Part shown: one piece after another, positions 5,894-7,097 of the stretch
How positions within the stretch are numbered: the stretch's first letter is position 1
How the letters are laid out: every line of letters starts with the position of its first letter
NCBI GenBank assembly: GCA_900321505.1
Contig: ONWK01000287.1
Location: 1-7,097, forward strand
Direction of reading: 5' to 3'
From: an uncultured Eubacteriales bacterium
GTDB lineage: Bacteria; Bacillota; Clostridia; Lachnospirales; Lachnospiraceae
Length of the DNA: 7,097 bases
Notes under the pieces: generated by a model
The model's input: the letters and a program-made list of their open reading frames with translations, nothing else
Told to the model about the DNA's origin: nothing
Database searches by the model: none
Translations under genes and position numbers: made by a program

Positions 5894-6673
5894 AGCGTCA
5901 CCGATGCCAAGTTCCTCACGGAGATAGCCTGCCACCGAACCATAATTCTGTTCAAGTGCGTCAAGCGCGTTGTTCATATAGCTTTCAAACACGCCCCCGG
6001 ACATAAAGAGGAGGGCATCCTGCTTTTCCTGAGGCCAGCCCAGGGGAGCAATCTTCATTCTGACAGCATCCAGCTGCTGTTTCCTGAGCACGTTGGTCTG
6101 CATATAATCTGCCATGATCATTTCTCTGTCGGCACCGAGGGCGGACAGGATCAGCATGGATCCGCAGCCCGTACGGTCTTTTCCGTCCGTACAGTGCCAG
6201 AGAAAGGCACGGCCGTCCTCAATCTTCAGTAATTCCTCAAAGAACCTTTTCCAGGAAGCCTTTCCGCGTTCACCCATCAGGAAAAAGATATACATCTTAT
6301 CATCAAGCTTTCCTGCAGCATAGGCTTTTTCAAAAATCTTCATACGGTCAGGCTTTTTCTGGCTGTACTCCTTTACCAGCTCCGGATCTACATCTTTTAG
6401 CATATCTTCCATTTCCATTACTGGAAGATGGATATTAACGGCTCCCGGTATTTCGGGATCGGGTCTGAACTGATGCTCCGTACTCATTCGAAGATCGATC
6501 ACAGTCTGTACTCGCCAGGTATCACTGAGTTTATTTATTGCCTCATCAGTGGCATCGCTGAGTGCCGACGTTCTGATGAGCAATCCTTTTTTTACTTCTT
6601 TACATCCGATCATGCAGCCCCCGGGTTCACGTGCATTATCGATACCCGGCAGTTCGAGATTATTAAAGTTCAT
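5858..6673 (-). CDS. Protein tyrosine phosphatase, Y_phosphatase3 / PtpB-like family
   Basis: This 271-residue protein has the cysteine-phosphatase P-loop HCTDGKDRTG (160-169), with nucleophile C161 and phosphate-binding R167. The GKD variant of the loop is characteristic of the family that includes Mycobacterium PtpB and Listeria LipA, which act on phosphotyrosine and in some cases phosphoinositides. Further family features are NAREPGG (13-19), LIRTSAL (32-38) and VIDLR (58-62). No signal peptide or membrane helix is evident, so it is probably cytoplasmic here, unlike secreted pathogen members. The ATG at 6673 has a strong AGGAGG (6680-6685) six bases upstream; an in-frame start further upstream would lengthen the protein by 21 residues without a better site. 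It is transcribed against the Nudix gene. The stop of a small upstream frame overlaps its ribosome binding site, suggesting translational coupling. The substrate is unknown. Confidence 0.92.
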   Translation of the reverse strand: MNFNNLELPGIDNAREPGGCMIGCKEVKKGLLIRTSALSDATDEAINKLSDTWRVQTVIDLRMSTEHQFRPDPEIPGAVNIHLPVMEMEDMLKDVDPELVKEYSQKKPDRMKIFEKAYAAGKLDDKMYIFFLMGERGKASWKRFFEELLKIEDGRAFLWHCTDGKDRTGCGSMLILSALGADREMIMADYMQTNVLRKQQLDAVRMKIAPLGWPQEKQDALLFMSGGVFESYMNNALDALEQNYGSVAGYLREELGIGDAETEILRSRYLV

Positions 6674-6683
6674 TTCAGTCCTC

Positions 6684-6842
6684 CTAAATAACATTGTTTT
6701 TCTGGATTCCGGCAACCTCAACGGACCCGTCTGCATTCTTCATAAAGGTTCCGCGGACCTTGTTTCCGTTTATCATCAGTTCAACATTTTCGGCATGAGC
6801 TATGATATTCGGACACCCCAGAAATTCCGCTACCTGAGTCAT
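6684..6842 (-). CDS. Small open frame upstream of the phosphatase, possibly a remnant
   Basis: The reading frame from the ATG at 6842 encodes 52 residues (beginning MTQVAEFLGCPN and ending GIQKNNVI) and looks coding by composition. Its TAG stop (6684-6686) overlaps the AGGAGG of the phosphatase gene, a typical operon arrangement. I do not recognise the family. The ATG itself has no ribosome binding site. The same frame stays open upstream to 6929 and includes plausible residues such as TKGRINRRNSA, so the real protein may once have begun further up. No start codon occurs in that extension, and the frame is blocked by TAA at 6930-6932. It could be a truly short protein, the 3' part of a frameshifted gene, or chance. 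Confidence 0.4.
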   Translation of the reverse strand: MTQVAEFLGCPNIIAHAENVELMINGNKVRGTFMKNADGSVEVAGIQKNNVI

Positions 6843-7002
6843 GGCTGAATTGCGGCGGTTGATACGTCCTTTAGTGTTGAGCCCCTGTGTGGAATTTATC
6901 GATTTTTGGTTTCTGGCTACGGAATGCTTTTAATTTTTCCTTGCTGCTGTTGTCAGAGTCATGGGTATACGCTGGCTTAGATTTCCGCCCTTAACCTCCT
7001 TT
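6843..7002 (-). pseudogene. Probable frame-broken 5' part of the small gene, with orphan ribosome binding site
   Basis: On the minus strand AAAGGAGG (6995-7002) is a near-perfect Shine-Dalgarno, but no ATG, GTG or TTG follows at usable distance. A second open frame runs from 6990 to the TAA at 6871-6873, 39 sense codons, with a lysine-rich coding-like product (for example SKEKLKAFRSQKPKIDKFH). A +1 shift near its end would join it to the frame that ends at 6684, giving roughly 100 codons in total. This looks like a small gene that lost its start and frame, or a sequencing error. Alternatively, the region is an untranslated leader of the phosphatase gene. Confidence 0.35.
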
Positions 7003-7019
7003 CATTGGATTATGATCAT

Positions 7020-7028
7020 ATTGTACCA
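7020..7028 (-). promoter_or_regulatory. Extended -10 promoter for the phosphatase unit
   Basis: On the minus strand TGGTACAAT, with TACAAT at 7025-7020, is an extended -10 identical to that at 2524. It lies 18 bases upstream of the AAAGGAGG at 7002-6995. No clear -35 is seen; the -35 zone falls inside the right arm of the adjacent inverted repeat. It would start transcription near 7013 towards the phosphatase gene. Confidence 0.5.
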
Positions 7029-7041
7029 TGCTATAAATAAC

Positions 7042-7088
7042 AAAAGCGCAACAAATATGAGATCTGCTGTCATATTTGTTGCGCTTTT
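7042..7088 (-). terminator. 19-bp perfect inverted repeat, probable bidirectional terminator
   Basis: The arms 7042-7060 and 7070-7088 are perfectly complementary over 19 bases around a 9-base loop. Each arm ends in four T residues on its own strand. On the minus strand the tail reads TTTTGTTATTTAT, and on the + strand TTTTCGTTGTT, so it can act in both directions. It most simply ends a minus-strand gene lying beyond the window. The stem is longer than most intrinsic terminators, so an element end or other structured site is possible. Confidence 0.75.
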
Positions 7089-7097
7089 CGTTGTTCA

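Noticed and set aside
6549..6848. 99-codon plus-strand open frame opposite the phosphatase start
   Set aside because: It has no ribosome binding site and runs antisense to the conserved N-terminus of the phosphatase and the small upstream frame.
6871..6880. Programmed +1 frameshift site
   Set aside because: The bases around CAC TAA do not form a known slippery sequence such as CTTTGAC in prfB, and the upstream frame lacks a start codon, so decay or error is simpler.
6960..7002. Insertion-sequence end
   Set aside because: The bases after the orphan ribosome binding site gave a faint impression of an IS66-like end, but no matching inverted repeat, target duplication or transposase frame is present.

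Overview
This window looks like chromosomal DNA from a low-to-mid GC Gram-positive bacterium, most likely a clostridial species of the Lachnospiraceae type. The evidence is strong GGAGG-like ribosome binding sites, promoters built on an extended -10 (TGnTAnAAT) with poor -35 boxes, and protein families and gene order typical of gut Clostridia. This is inference; the window contains no rRNA or other marker gene, so the genus is not established.

Layout. Positions 1-592 hold the 3' end of an ABC exporter subunit, cut by the window edge, and 743-2506 its complete partner (both +). Their ATPase motifs are complementary in the way expected of a heterodimeric exporter: the first has degenerate Walker B and switch residues, the second a degenerate signature motif. 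A 210-base gap follows, with a possible extended -10 promoter and a run of small hairpins between two copies of a 9-base direct repeat. It leads into an aminoglycoside-phosphotransferase-fold kinase (2717-3583) that ends at a clear intrinsic terminator.

A new promoter at about 3662 then starts a likely three-gene + strand operon. It carries a short S1-domain RNA-binding protein (3733-4437), a short-chain dehydrogenase (4480-5268) and a Nudix hydrolase (5298-5831), spaced by 42 and 29 bases. The operon faces a minus-strand protein tyrosine phosphatase of the HCxxGKDRTG type (5858-6673). A long imperfect hairpin at 5841-5884 spans the convergent junction and covers the phosphatase stop codon.

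Upstream of the phosphatase on the minus strand, a small reading frame (6684-6842) ends within its ribosome binding site. Further upstream are an orphan Shine-Dalgarno sequence without a start codon and a second open frame one base out of register, which suggests a decayed or frameshifted small gene. An extended -10 promoter at about 7024 and a 19-bp perfect inverted repeat (7042-7088), probably a terminator, close the window.

Most of the window is ordinary housekeeping or accessory metabolism, and I see no new multi-gene system. The parts most worth checking are the hairpin-rich leader at 2523-2658, the frame-broken small gene at 6684-7002, and the S1 protein that seems to lack the ribosome-docking first domain.
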